Shown: positions 1-7,899, numbered from the stretch's first letter. The stretch is DNA of 64,000 nt from Phyllobacterium lublinensis (GCF_020164435.1 NZ_JAIUDQ010000002.1:1-64000), one strand, 5' to 3'. Notes: a model not told the origin generated them from the letters alone. Translations and numbers: made by a program.

Positions 1-1
1 C

Positions 2-76
2 GGCAACAACCAGGGTGGCAACAACCAGGGTGGCAACAACCAGGGTGGCAACAACCAGGGTGGCAACAACCAGGGT
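2..76 (+). repeat. Five perfect 15-bp tandem repeats inside a coding region
   Basis: The unit GGCAACAACCAGGGT occurs five times head to tail with no mismatch. The unit length is a multiple of three, so each copy encodes GNNQG and copy-number change would not shift the frame. The array may extend beyond the left edge. Perfect identity at the DNA level suggests recent slippage-type expansion. Confidence 0.95.
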
Positions 77-115
77 GGCGGCAATCACGATGGGCCCGGC
101 GGCAAGAACAAATAA
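2..115 (+). CDS. C-terminal end of a Gly/Asn/Gln-repeat protein (partial)
   Basis: Only the last 37 codons are inside the window, and the 5' part lies upstream. The frame reads five perfect GNNQG pentapeptides and then a Gly/His/Lys-rich tail (GGNHDGPGGKNK) ending in TAA at 113-115. Composition is low complexity and hydrophilic, as in secreted or cell-envelope proteins of rhizobia with disordered Gly/Asn tails. No domain can be assigned from this fragment. A strong hairpin follows at 160-188, so the message probably ends there. I do not recognise the family. Confidence 0.6.
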   Translation, partial: GNNQGGNNQGGNNQGGNNQGGNNQGGGNHDGPGGKNK

Positions 116-159
116 GTTCATTGCCTGAGTCTCGCCTGAAAGAGGCACACAAAATGACA

Positions 160-195
160 ACAGGCTCCGCTTAATCGGCGGAGCCTGTTTCTGTT
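160..195. terminator. Rho-independent terminator after the repeat protein
   Basis: An 11-bp perfect stem (160-170 pairs with 178-188) encloses a 7-nt loop and is followed on the plus strand by TTCTGTTTC. It lies 45 bases after the plus-strand stop codon and just past the stop of the minus-strand small gene, so it may serve both. Confidence 0.75.
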
Positions 196-208
196 TCAGA
201 ATTGGGGG

Positions 209-340
209 TTACCGGCTGTATAACCACCCGGCAAAGAGTACCAACATGGTGATAACCACAAAAAGTACCACATAGGGTCGCATAGGCGTGAGGTATGGCT
301 CGTATTCGGTTTTCTGAGGGGTGCGGTCGTCCGGGTCCAT
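209..340 (-). CDS. Small single-pass membrane protein, 43 residues
   Basis: The minus strand gives an uninterrupted 43-codon frame. Residues 1-22 are polar and acidic at the start (MDPDDRTPQKTE), and residues about 23-40 are a solid hydrophobic helix (YVVLFVVITMLVLFAGW) ending in a short YSR tail. That layout fits an N-in, single-span small membrane protein. No convincing Shine-Dalgarno is visible before the ATG at 338-340, which lowers confidence in the start. A 12-bp inverted repeat lies just upstream (366-407) and a terminator-type hairpin just downstream. No family is recognised. Confidence 0.5.
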   Translation of the reverse strand: MDPDDRTPQKTEYEPYLTPMRPYVVLFVVITMLVLFAGWLYSR

Positions 341-365
341 ATGATGGTCACGCAAGTGGAAGGGG

Positions 366-407
366 AGAGGCCCGGCCGGGCATTGGGGGACTGAGGGCCG
401 GGCCTCT
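366..407. other. Perfect 12-bp inverted repeat, GC-rich hairpin
   Basis: Bases 366-377 are perfectly complementary to 396-407, with an 18-nt loop. There is no T tract on either side, so it is not a classical terminator. It sits between the small membrane protein gene and the DUF1810 gene and could be a transcript-stabilising hairpin or a weak terminator. Confidence 0.4.
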
Positions 408-523
408 GCTGGTCAATCAGCAGCGCAAATCTGCATGGATATTACAGTCGATTCAATAACCGGTTCCTCGCTATAATTTCTTAGATGCAGGACGTGGACC
501 GGTCGTGAGTAGGGAGAATTGGC

Positions 524-958
524 ATGTCACAACGCAATTCGTTCGATCTCCAGCGGTTTGTCGTGGCGCAGGCCCCGGCCTTTGACGCAGCACTGAAGGA
601 ACTGCAAAGCGGACGAAAGCAAACCCACTGGATGTGGTTTGTCTTTCCGCAAATGCGTGGCCTTGGCCACTCTTCCCAAGCGGAGTTTTATGGCATTGCG
701 TCTTTGGACGAGGCAAGAGCATATCTGGCCCACGAGTTGCTTGGAATGAGACTCGTTCAATGTACAGAAACCGTCCTGCACACTGAGGCTAGTTCGCTGT
801 ACGCTCTCTTCGGTTCTCCTGACGACATGAAGTTCAAGTCGTGCATGACGCTGTTCTCGGTGGCTGCTGATGAACCGGACAATCTGTTTCTTGAAGCCTT
901 GCAGCGCTGGTGCGACGGGAGTCTGGATGAAAGAACATTGGCTCTGATTTCAAACTGA
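524..958 (+). CDS. DUF1810 family protein
   Basis: A 144-residue protein that matches the DUF1810 (COG5579) family in length and hallmarks: an N-terminal FDLQRFVVAQ, the block THWMWFVFPQMRGLG at about residues 35-49, then FYGIASLDEARAYL, and FKSCMTLFS in the C-terminal half. The family is a small cytosolic fold of unsettled function, sometimes misnamed calpastatin. A purine-rich stretch (AGTAGGGAGAATTGGC) precedes the ATG and supports this start. It stands alone, upstream of the TetR gene, and nothing nearby suggests a pathway role. Confidence 0.85.
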   Translation: MSQRNSFDLQRFVVAQAPAFDAALKELQSGRKQTHWMWFVFPQMRGLGHSSQAEFYGIASLDEARAYLAHELLGMRLVQCTETVLHTEASSLYALFGSPDDMKFKSCMTLFSVAADEPDNLFLEALQRWCDGSLDERTLALISN

Positions 959-976
959 CGCAGCCAATTGCCGGTG

Positions 977-1006
977 TTGCCTTGAACGTACAAGTTCGTC
1001 CATTAT
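977..1006 (+). promoter_or_regulatory. Autoregulated promoter of the TetR gene with 20-bp operator
   Basis: A -35 box TTGCCT (977-982) and a -10 box CATTAT (1001-1006) are separated by 18 bases. The spacer and the start of the -10 are filled by the palindrome TGAACGTACAAGTTCGTCCA (983-1002). The same sequence, 18 of 20 positions identical when read in the opposite orientation, sits between -35 and -10 of the divergent aroQ promoter at 4584-4613. This is the expected arrangement for a TetR repressor that controls itself and its target operon. Confidence 0.75.
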
Positions 1007-1050
1007 GTGCTGCAAGAGAAACAGATCATAGTGATTGGATACAAGTAGGT

Positions 1051-1716
1051 ATGTCGACATCAACATCCCTTCGCAAGCGCGCTTCGAATGAGCGAAGCCG
1101 GACTAACGATCCGGATCGCACCAAGGCCGACATACTTGCGGTGGCAACCGAAGAATTTGCTACCTATGGTTTGAGTGGTGCCCGTGTCGATGCGATCGCG
1201 GAACGGACCCGTACGTCAAAGCGCATGATCTACTATTATTTCGGCGGCAAAGACGGGCTGTATCTGGCGGTCCTCGAGAAGGCTTATGCCGATATTCGGG
1301 CCATCGAAGCCGCATTGGACCTTGATATGCTCGACCCCATCGACGCGTTACGCCGCGTGATTGACCAGACCTTCGAAAATGATGATAGTCATACGGATTT
1401 TGTGCGGCTGGTTACCATCGAAAACATCAACCAGGGCAAGCACCTCGCCGAGGCGCTGTCAATTCGTGAGATCAATCTTCGCATCATTCAGATCATCGGT
1501 GCCATTCTCGAACGCGGCCGTGCTTCGGGTGTGTTTCGGTCTGACCTGGAGCCTGTGGATGTGCATATGATGATCAGCGCGTTCTGCTTCTTCCGCGTTG
1601 CAAACCGTCACACCTTCGGTGCGATCCATCGCGTTGATCTCTCGGAGCCCGGGAGGCGTCAGAAGCATAAGCAGATGATATCCGATGCTGTCATAGGTCT
1701 GCTTCAGCAAAAGTAG
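1051..1716 (+). CDS. TetR-family repressor of the quinate/shikimate genes
   Basis: A 221-residue TetR/AcrR-type repressor. The N-terminal HTH is clear: ILAVATEEFATYGLSGARV leads into the recognition helix region and TSKRMIYYYFGGKDGLYLAV, followed by a helical ligand-binding domain. The frame is open further upstream to a TTG at 982, but that TTG is inside the predicted -35/operator, so the ATG at 1051 is the better start. Position next to quinate/shikimate genes and a shared palindrome in both promoters imply it represses them. The inducer is probably quinate, shikimate, dehydroshikimate or protocatechuate, which is inference. Confidence 0.85.
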   Translation: MSTSTSLRKRASNERSRTNDPDRTKADILAVATEEFATYGLSGARVDAIAERTRTSKRMIYYYFGGKDGLYLAVLEKAYADIRAIEAALDLDMLDPIDALRRVIDQTFENDDSHTDFVRLVTIENINQGKHLAEALSIREINLRIIQIIGAILERGRASGVFRSDLEPVDVHMMISAFCFFRVANRHTFGAIHRVDLSEPGRRQKHKQMISDAVIGLLQQK

Positions 1717-1745
1717 CGGGCGGAAAGTCGTTCCGCCCGCATTTT
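1716..1745. terminator. Bidirectional terminator between convergent genes
   Basis: A perfect 10-bp stem (1716-1725 with 1731-1740) and 5-nt loop are followed by ATTTTG on the plus strand. On the minus strand the sequence after the stem is TACTTTTGC. It sits exactly between the TetR stop codon and the stop codon of the convergent permease gene. Confidence 0.9.
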
Positions 1746-1748
1746 GCA

Positions 1749-3065
1749 TCAGGCAGGGACGGCAACAAGTTTCTTGCCGAGGTCGTGCATCGGTGTGCGA
1801 TAGGTTTCGGAAGCGGTTGCGGCAGAAATCGCGGCGATGGTAGCGGTAACCGACGTGAACGCCGCCACCGGAACCCAACCCATCGGCCCCGTTCCCAGCA
1901 GAGCTGCGCTGATCGTTGGCGCAAAGCCGCCGAGAGCAAAGCCGATCTGTGTACCAATCGCCATGCCCGAGAGCCGCACACGCGTATCGAACATCTCGCC
2001 GTAGAGTGCGGGCCAGACCCCGTTGGAGGCGCTGTAGACAATGCCCGAAAGCAATATGCCAAGAACGAAGATCAGCGGAAGGTTGCCTTGGCTGATTGCC
2101 CAGATATAGGGCCAGATCAGGACGGCGCAGCCAAGGGCTCCGGTTATGAAGATTGGCTTGCGACCGATGCGGTCAGCGAGTGACGCCCACAGGGGGATCG
2201 CGCCAAGTGCCACGAGATTGGCGAGAACGAGAACAGTCAACATTGTCGACCGGTCAATCTGCATCGTATTGACCGCGTAGGAGAGCGTAAACACGCTGAA
2301 AATGGTGCTGACTACAGAAATCAGCGCGGCAAAGATGATGCGCAGGACATCGGCCCAATGATTGGTGAACAGCAGCACGAAAGGTACCTTGGCGGTTTCG
2401 TGCCTGTTGGTCTCCTCGAGAAAGACCGGTGTTTCCGGCAGGCTTCGGCGCACCCAGAACCCGACAGCCACAACAGCAAGGCTGAGGAAGAAGGGAATGC
2501 GCCATCCCCATGACAACAGATCTGCCTCCGGCAATTTCGAGATCGGGATGAACACCAGGGTCGCCAGGATAAGTCCAGCCTGTGTGCCGCTCAATGTGAA
2601 GCTGGTAAAAAACGCACGCCTATGTGGGGGAGCGTGCTCGAGTGTCATCGAATTCGCGCCAGCTTGCTCGCCGGCCGCCGAAATACCCTGCAGCAGGCGC
2701 GCAATCACGAGAAGGACCGGTGCCAGGATGCCGACATGGTCATAGGTCGGAAGGCAACCAATGAGGAAGGTCGAAATTCCCATCAGCAGGAGCGTGAAGG
2801 TCAGCACCTTCTTGCGTCCGAACTTGTCCCCTACATGCCCGAGTATGACAGCGCCAAACGGCCGCGCGATGTAGGCAACGCCAAAAGTCGCAAATGACGC
2901 GATGGCAGCAGCCTGGGGATTGGCGGCCGAAAAGAAGATCTTCGGAAAGATCAGCGCGGCGGCCGTGCCATAGATGAAAAAATCATAATATTCGACAGCG
3001 CTGCCGATCCAGCTGGCAAGCGCTGCTTTCCCGGGTGCTTTCACACCTGCTATTGGTTGATGCAT
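1749..3065 (-). CDS. MHS-family MFS permease, probably shikimate/quinate uptake
   Basis: A 438-residue major facilitator with 12 predicted hydrophobic spans. The N-terminal ASWIGSAVEYYDFFIYGTAA, the loop GDKFGRKKVL and LLQGISAAGEQAGA are hallmarks of the metabolite:H+ symporter group that includes shikimate permease ShiA and KgtP. It is last in the minus-strand operon aroQ - dehydrogenase - permease, 43 bases after the dehydrogenase stop, with AGGAGA upstream of the ATG. Context with dehydroquinase and shikimate dehydrogenase makes shikimate or quinate the likely substrate. The family alone does not fix it. Confidence 0.88.
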   Translation of the reverse strand: MHQPIAGVKAPGKAALASWIGSAVEYYDFFIYGTAAALIFPKIFFSAANPQAAAIASFATFGVAYIARPFGAVILGHVGDKFGRKKVLTFTLLLMGISTFLIGCLPTYDHVGILAPVLLVIARLLQGISAAGEQAGANSMTLEHAPPHRRAFFTSFTLSGTQAGLILATLVFIPISKLPEADLLSWGWRIPFFLSLAVVAVGFWVRRSLPETPVFLEETNRHETAKVPFVLLFTNHWADVLRIIFAALISVVSTIFSVFTLSYAVNTMQIDRSTMLTVLVLANLVALGAIPLWASLADRIGRKPIFITGALGCAVLIWPYIWAISQGNLPLIFVLGILLSGIVYSASNGVWPALYGEMFDTRVRLSGMAIGTQIGFALGGFAPTISAALLGTGPMGWVPVAAFTSVTATIAAISAATASETYRTPMHDLGKKLVAVPA

Positions 3066-3108
3066 GGACGTCTCCTCTTCGTCGTGAAAATAAACGGGTG
3101 GACCCGGC

Positions 3109-4014
3109 TCAGGCGATGGCCTCCTTCGCCTCTAAGCCGAGTTGAATGAAATGGCGCAACATGCGCTCGTGATCGGGTTTCACACCTGTAAACAGGCGGA
3201 ACGCTTCGACGGCTTGGAACACCGCCATGCCACCTCCGTCGAGTGTGCGGCAGCCTATGCTCCGCGCCGCCCGAAGGAGTGCAGTCTCAAGCGGGAAGTA
3301 GACGATCTCCGCCACCCAGAGTTCCCGCCGGAGCAATTCGGCCGGCAGCGGCATACCGGGATACTTGTCCATACCGGTCGGCGTACAATGGACCAGGCCA
3401 TCGGCGACAGCCATCTCCGTAGCAAGGTCGTGCGAGACCCGCACTTGATGCGTTCCAAAGCGCTCGAAACGCCTGTTAAGAGAGGCGGCCAACTCCTCAG
3501 CCCGACCATTGTCCCTGTCTGACAGAATGAGTTCGCGCACGCCCAGTGTCATGAGTGCATGGGCAACAGCCGCACCCGCGCCGCCCGCGCCAAGTTGCAC
3601 CACAGAAGACAGGCTGGCGCCGGGCAAGCCCCGCTTGAAGCTCTCCGAAAAGCCCCACCAGTCGGTATTGTGGCCAATGCGGCGGCCGTTGCACAGAACG
3701 ACGGTATTAACGGCCCCGAGTGCAGCAGCATCGGCTGATAGTTCGTCAAGATAGGGTATGACCGCCTGCTTGCACGGGTGCGTAACATTCAAACCGGTGA
3801 ACCCCGTCAGCTCTGCAGAGGCAAGCAGTTCCGGAAGGGCTGCTGCGCCCAATCCAAGGCGCTCGAGATCGATGCTCTGGTAAATGAGACGGAATCCTTG
3901 CTCATCTCCCTCGCGCTCGTGCATTGGTGGTGTGCGTGACGCCTGGATTCCTGCACCGATCAGCCCAAGCAGAAAGCGTGAAGGTTCAGCATTGATTTTT
4001 GGTGGATGAATCAT
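3109..4014 (-). CDS. Shikimate/quinate dehydrogenase (AroE/YdiB/QsuD type)
   Basis: A 301-residue NAD(P)-dependent dehydrogenase that oxidises shikimate to 3-dehydroshikimate and, in catabolic members, quinate to 3-dehydroquinate. The catalytic lysine is K82 in NVTHPCKQ and the catalytic aspartate D118 in HNTDWWG. The Rossmann loop is [10 protein letters not shown] (141-150). At 301 residues it is longer than biosynthetic AroE (about 270) and closer to catabolic quinate/shikimate dehydrogenases. Its ATG overlaps the aroQ stop by four bases (ATGA), so the two are translationally coupled. The catabolic role is inferred from operon context. Confidence 0.9.
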   Translation of the reverse strand: MIHPPKINAEPSRFLLGLIGAGIQASRTPPMHEREGDEQGFRLIYQSIDLERLGLGAAALPELLASAELTGFTGLNVTHPCKQAVIPYLDELSADAAALGAVNTVVLCNGRRIGHNTDWWGFSESFKRGLPGASLSSVVQLGAGGAGAAVAHALMTLGVRELILSDRDNGRAEELAASLNRRFERFGTHQVRVSHDLATEMAVADGLVHCTPTGMDKYPGMPLPAELLRRELWVAEIVYFPLETALLRAARSIGCRTLDGGGMAVFQAVEAFRLFTGVKPDHERMLRHFIQLGLEAKEAIA

Positions 4015-4466
4015 GGAGCGACCTTTTCAAGAAGCGTGGCAAGTCGGCGAAGGGCGAGCGTATATCCCTGTGTGCCGCAGCCGCAGATCACCGCGGTTGC
4101 GACATGGGAAGGGTAACTATGATGGCGGAATGGCTCGCGGCGATGGATGTTGGAAATGTGGACTTCGATGATCGGGCACGGACACGCAGCAAGGGCATCC
4201 ATTATCGCAACTGACGTATGCGAATAGGCTGCAGGGTTGATGATGATCCCTCCGACAGTCTCGCGCGCTTCGTGTAACCAGGAAATAAGTTCGGCTTCGG
4301 CATTGCTTTGGCGGAAGTCCACGGACAGGCCAAGTTCGCTGCCGACGCGCTTGCACTTGGCCTCTACATCCCCAAGGGTTTCGGTGCCGTAGATTTCCGG
4401 CTGCCTCTTTCCGAGGAGATTGAGGTTCGGTCCATTCAGGATCAGAATCTGGCGGGCGTTCAGCAT
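4011..4466 (-). CDS. aroQ: 3-dehydroquinate dehydratase, type II
   Basis: A 151-residue type II dehydroquinase that dehydrates 3-dehydroquinate to 3-dehydroshikimate. Family signatures are present: [14 protein letters not shown] near the N-terminus, the flexible lid with R21 and catalytic Y26, NPAAYSH with H83, and [13 protein letters not shown] with E101 and H103. The frame is open upstream, but homology begins at MLNARQ, and this ATG (4464-4466) has GGGAGTTCAGGATC before it. It is first in the minus-strand operon, downstream of the operator at 4588-4607. The position next to QuiC indicates a catabolic paralogue rather than the aromatic biosynthesis enzyme. Confidence 0.95.
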   Translation of the reverse strand: MLNARQILILNGPNLNLLGKRQPEIYGTETLGDVEAKCKRVGSELGLSVDFRQSNAEAELISWLHEARETVGGIIINPAAYSHTSVAIMDALAACPCPIIEVHISNIHRREPFRHHSYPSHVATAVICGCGTQGYTLALRRLATLLEKVAP

Positions 4467-4583
4467 GATCCTGAACTCCCTGCCGATAGCGGGAACTGCC
4501 CGGCGCGTGCACAATTCGGTTCCATGTCTCCTCCCTGACCACCGCACAATTCCCGCACATGAGGGGTCGTCCGGTATTGACGT

Positions 4584-4613
4584 ATAATGTACGAACTGGT
4601 ACGTTCATGTCAA
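4584..4613 (-). promoter_or_regulatory. aroQ operon promoter with TetR operator
   Basis: On the minus strand a consensus -35 TTGACA (4613-4608) and -10 CATTAT (4589-4584) are 18 bases apart. The palindrome TGAACGTACCAGTTCGTACA (4607-4588) occupies the spacer. It matches the TetR gene operator at 983-1002 in 18 of 20 positions. The plus-strand genes starting at 4692 could use an overlapping promoter (TTGACG at 4577, 17 bases, TACGTT), so one site could control both directions. Confidence 0.75.
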
Positions 4614-4691
4614 CAGGTTACGAAAACAGTCTCGAAATGCCCAAAGATGACCTGATACGATGGTATCCAGTACAGCCAGGGAGAGGCCAGG

Positions 4692-5537
4692 ATGAATCCA
4701 GTCGTCATAGCAGTTGCCATAACCGGTTCGGTGCCCCGCAAACGCGACAACCCTGCGGTTCCTGTCAGCACTTCCGAGCAGATTGAATCAACGCACGAGG
4801 CCTATGAGGCCGGCGCATCGCTCGTCCATATTCATGTCCGCAACGACGATGAAAGTCCTTCGTCCGACCCTGAACGCTTTGCGGCGGTGCAAGCTGGTAT
4901 CATCCAGCATTGCCCTAACATGATTGTGCAGTTCTCCACCGGCGGCCGGGGTCGCGATCCGGGTGCGCGAGGCTCTTCACTTTACCTGAAGCCCGACATG
5001 GCCTCGCTGTCGACGGGCTCAGTCAACTTCCCGACGATCGTTTACGAAAACCATGCGGTGCTAGTCAGAGACCTTGCAGGAAGAATGCGTGAAAATGGTG
5101 TGAGACCGGAGATCGAGATCTTCGACCTGTCCCACCTGCATGGCGCGCGGCGGCTTGTTGAAGAGGGCATGATGGACGAACGTCCGCATGTTCAGTTCGT
5201 AATGGGCGTCGAGAACGCTCTGCCAGCCGACGAGCATGTTCTCGATCTTCTGCTTGGCGAACTCCGCCGTATTCTGCCGAAGGCCACCTGGACGGCAGCC
5301 GGGATTGGCCGTCATCAGGCACCGGTTATGGAATGGGCCTTGCAGCGCGGGGCAGATTCCGTCCGGACTGGGCTTGAGGACAATATCCGGGTCACCAAAG
5401 ACCGTTTGGCTCGCAGTAATGCGGAACTTGTGACGATTGCCGCCGAGGCAATCACGCGCCACGACCGCCGTACCGCCACCTGCAGCGAGGCACGCAACAT
5501 TCTTGCCATCTCAAAGGTGAGGGGAGATTTGTCATGA
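4692..5537 (+). CDS. Beta-keto acid cleavage enzyme (BKACE, DUF849)
   Basis: A 281-residue TIM-barrel protein of the family founded by Kce, which condenses a beta-keto acid with acetyl-CoA to give acetoacetate and a shortened acyl-CoA. Zinc ligands H46 and H48 (HIHVRNDD), the ISTGG-like loop QFSTGGRG and the R225/E229 block VRTGLEDN are all present. The Kce residue E14, which holds the substrate amino group, is replaced (ITGSV), so 3-keto-5-aminohexanoate is an unlikely substrate. Its ATG is preceded by GGGAGAGG and its stop overlaps quiC by four bases. In a protocatechuate-forming operon, beta-ketoadipate or a related keto acid is an attractive guess. Confidence 0.88.
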   Translation: MNPVVIAVAITGSVPRKRDNPAVPVSTSEQIESTHEAYEAGASLVHIHVRNDDESPSSDPERFAAVQAGIIQHCPNMIVQFSTGGRGRDPGARGSSLYLKPDMASLSTGSVNFPTIVYENHAVLVRDLAGRMRENGVRPEIEIFDLSHLHGARRLVEEGMMDERPHVQFVMGVENALPADEHVLDLLLGELRRILPKATWTAAGIGRHQAPVMEWALQRGADSVRTGLEDNIRVTKDRLARSNAELVTIAAEAITRHDRRTATCSEARNILAISKVRGDLS

Positions 5538-7426
5538 AAACGTCGATTGCCACTGTTTCGCTCAGTGGCGAACTCCCGGAGAAGCTCGATGCGATCGCAC
5601 GGGCAGGATTTGACGGTGTCGAGATATTCGAGAACGATTTTCTAGCCTTTGACGGCAGCGCGCGCGAAGTGGGTGCGATGGTGCGCGACCATGGCCTGGA
5701 AATTACCCTGTTCCAACCGTTTCGCGATTTCGAAGGCATGCCCGAACCGCAGCGGTCACGCGCTTTCGACCGTGCCGAGCGCAAGTTCGACGTGATGCAG
5801 GACCTGGGCACTGACCTGGTGCTGGTCTGTTCGAATGTATCACCCATTGCCCTCGGCGGACTCGATCGTGCCGCCGCTGATTTTCATGAACTCGGCGAGC
5901 GGGCCGCCAAGCGCGGCTTGCGCGTGGGCTACGAGGCGCTGGCCTGGGGGCGGCACATCAATGACCATCGCGATGCCTGGGAAATTGTCCGGCGTGCCGA
6001 CCACGCCAGTATCGGTCTCATCCTCGACAGCTTCCATACGCTCGCTCGCAAGATCGACGTCAATTCGATCCGTTCGATCCCTAAGGAAAAGATATTCATC
6101 ATTCAATTGGCCGATGCACCGCTGATCGACATGGACCTGCTTTATTGGAGCCGCCACTACCGCAACATGCCGGGAGAAGGTGATCTTGCTGTGCTTGACT
6201 TCATGCGCTCTGTTGCCGCTACAGGATATGACGGCTATCTGTCGCTCGAGATTTTCAACGACCAGTTCCGCGGCGGCTCGCCGCGGTCGATCGCAATCGA
6301 TGGGCATCGTTCGCTGATCTATCTTGGCGATCAGGTCAAGCGGAGCGAGCCCGACACCATCATGAAAGTCCCGCCAATGCCGGCGCCCATCGAGGTCGAG
6401 GGTGTCGAATTCGTGGAGTTCGCCGCCAATGAAGAAGAAGCTGCGGAGCTTGCATCTCTGTTGCATACGCTGGGTTTCCGCAAGACGGGGACACACAAGA
6501 CCAAGCAGGTGGTCCGCTACAGTCAGGGCGGTATCAATCTTGTGATCAACACCGAACGGGAGGGCTTTGCCCATTCGTCTTACGCGGTTCACGGCACTTC
6601 GGCCTATGCTCTCGGCCTCAAGGTTGCGGATGCTTGTGCAACAGTTGCACGTGCCAGGGCGCTTGGAGCGCAGCCGTTCGAGCAGGCTGTTGGACCGTCA
6701 GAGCTCGGCATGCCAGCCATTCGCGGTGTCGGCGGCGGGGTACTGTACTTTGTAGATGACAAATCGGAACTGAAGAACATCTGGACGATCGAATTTGACC
6801 CTGTTGCAGACGATGCTGCAGCACAGAATGCCGGCCTGAGACAGTTCGACCATGTTGCCCAGACCATGAACTTTGATGAAATGCTGACTTGGCTTCTCTT
6901 CTACACTTCGATCCTCAAAACCAGGAAGACACCGATGGTCGATATCATCGATCCTGCCGGTATTGTACGCAGCCAGGTTGTTGAAAACGAAACCGGCTCC
7001 TTGCGCATTACCATGAATGGCGCCGAAAACCGGCGCACGCTGGCAGGTCATTTCCTGGCAGAGAAATTCGGATCGAGCATCCAGCATCTGGCGTTTCGGA
7101 CCGATGATATTTTCGAAACAGTCGCAGCGCTGAAAGCCAATGGCTTTGTGCCACTGCAAATATCGCAGAACTATTATGACGACATAGAAGCCAGGTTCGG
7201 TCTTGATCCCGAGCTTGCCGACCGGCTCAAGGCGGCCAACATCCTCTATGATCGCGACGACAATGGCGAATATTTCCAGCTGTACAGCCCGAACTACGGT
7301 GAGGGGTTCTTCTTCGAGATTGTGGAGCGCAGGGCCTACAAGGGCTATGGCGCGCCAAACGCAATCTTCCGGATTGCCGCTCAGAAACGCTACATCCGGC
7401 CACAAGGCATGCCAAAGGGTCACTGA
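5534..7426 (+). CDS. quiC: 3-dehydroshikimate dehydratase fused to an HPPD-like domain
   Basis: A 630-residue two-domain enzyme of the QuiC1 type. Residues 1-290 form an AP-endonuclease-2-like TIM barrel that turns 3-dehydroshikimate into protocatechuate. The metal ligands fall at E134 (GYEALAWG), D165 (LILDSFH), Q191 (FIIQLADAP) and E239 (LSLEIFND), which are the expected positions. Residues about 290-630 are two vicinal-oxygen-chelate repeats like 4-hydroxyphenylpyruvate dioxygenase with an intact iron triad H440, H518 and E595, so this half could be catalytically active. The ATG overlaps the BKACE stop (ATGA). Confidence 0.94.
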   Translation: MKTSIATVSLSGELPEKLDAIARAGFDGVEIFENDFLAFDGSAREVGAMVRDHGLEITLFQPFRDFEGMPEPQRSRAFDRAERKFDVMQDLGTDLVLVCSNVSPIALGGLDRAAADFHELGERAAKRGLRVGYEALAWGRHINDHRDAWEIVRRADHASIGLILDSFHTLARKIDVNSIRSIPKEKIFIIQLADAPLIDMDLLYWSRHYRNMPGEGDLAVLDFMRSVAATGYDGYLSLEIFNDQFRGGSPRSIAIDGHRSLIYLGDQVKRSEPDTIMKVPPMPAPIEVEGVEFVEFAANEEEAAELASLLHTLGFRKTGTHKTKQVVRYSQGGINLVINTEREGFAHSSYAVHGTSAYALGLKVADACATVARARALGAQPFEQAVGPSELGMPAIRGVGGGVLYFVDDKSELKNIWTIEFDPVADDAAAQNAGLRQFDHVAQTMNFDEMLTWLLFYTSILKTRKTPMVDIIDPAGIVRSQVVENETGSLRITMNGAENRRTLAGHFLAEKFGSSIQHLAFRTDDIFETVAALKANGFVPLQISQNYYDDIEARFGLDPELADRLKAANILYDRDDNGEYFQLYSPNYGEGFFFEIVERRAYKGYGAPNAIFRIAAQKRYIRPQGMPKGH

Positions 7427-7447
7427 CACCTGATTGGATTGGTACGA

Positions 7448-7471
7448 GGCCCGCCGATCACTCAGCGGGCC
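7448..7471 (+). terminator. Weak hairpin after quiC
   Basis: A perfect 7-bp stem (7448-7454 with 7465-7471) with a 10-nt loop lies 22 bases after the quiC stop. There is no U tract, so termination here would be weak or Rho-assisted. It also lies beyond the stop of the convergent SPW gene. Confidence 0.4.
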
Positions 7472-7497
7472 CCGCAATTAGCGTCCCGGCATTGTGT

Positions 7498-7857
7498 TTA
7501 GGCGTGAGCGTGGGGATGGTGATAGCCCCAGACCGCCCAGGCCGATATGGCGGCCACAAGAAGCCCAAGAACGACATGCGTCCACATCGCGTTGGTACTG
7601 GCGGCGAAACCGAGCAGCCAGGGGGACGCGATCAGCCAAAGACCAAGTACGAGATTCGCCCATTCCTCCCATTCGGCGAAAGCCGAAATTGCCGCAACCG
7701 CCAGTGCACCGAGCACGATGGCCACGGCCCATGCGTTCCAGGTCGGCGTATCCTCTGACATAAAACCGACGACCCAAGGTGAGATGAACAGGCATACCGC
7801 CAAGGCCAGGTTGAGCCAGTCTTGCGGTTTCTTGCCTTCCATAAGTGCGTTTGCCAT
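7498..7857 (-). CDS. SPW repeat membrane protein
   Basis: A 119-residue four-span membrane protein with two SPW repeats: FISPWVVGF at residues about 24-32 and IASPWLLGF at about 75-83, each followed by a second hydrophobic helix. The C-terminus is His-rich (YHHPHAHA). A perfect AAGGAGG stands before the ATG. The family (Pfam SPW) has no firm function and often appears beside stress or redox genes. It is monocistronic here, and a 15-bp palindrome lies in its promoter region. Confidence 0.88.
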   Translation of the reverse strand: MANALMEGKKPQDWLNLALAVCLFISPWVVGFMSEDTPTWNAWAVAIVLGALAVAAISAFAEWEEWANLVLGLWLIASPWLLGFAASTNAMWTHVVLGLLVAAISAWAVWGYHHPHAHA

Positions 7858-7899
7858 AACAACCTCCTTAGATGAAGCTTAAGCAAAGCATTACTATCC

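Noticed and set aside
1-76. Short direct repeats as a possible CRISPR array
   Set aside because: The units are 15 bp, directly adjacent with no spacers, and encode a clean in-frame pentapeptide, so they are coding tandem repeats.
982-1050. Longer TetR protein starting at TTG 982
   Set aside because: The extension has no homology and overlaps the predicted promoter and operator. The ATG at 1051 begins just before the conserved HTH domain.
4467-4547. N-terminal extension of AroQ
   Set aside because: Homology to type II dehydroquinases begins at MLNARQ, and a ribosome-binding site precedes that ATG.
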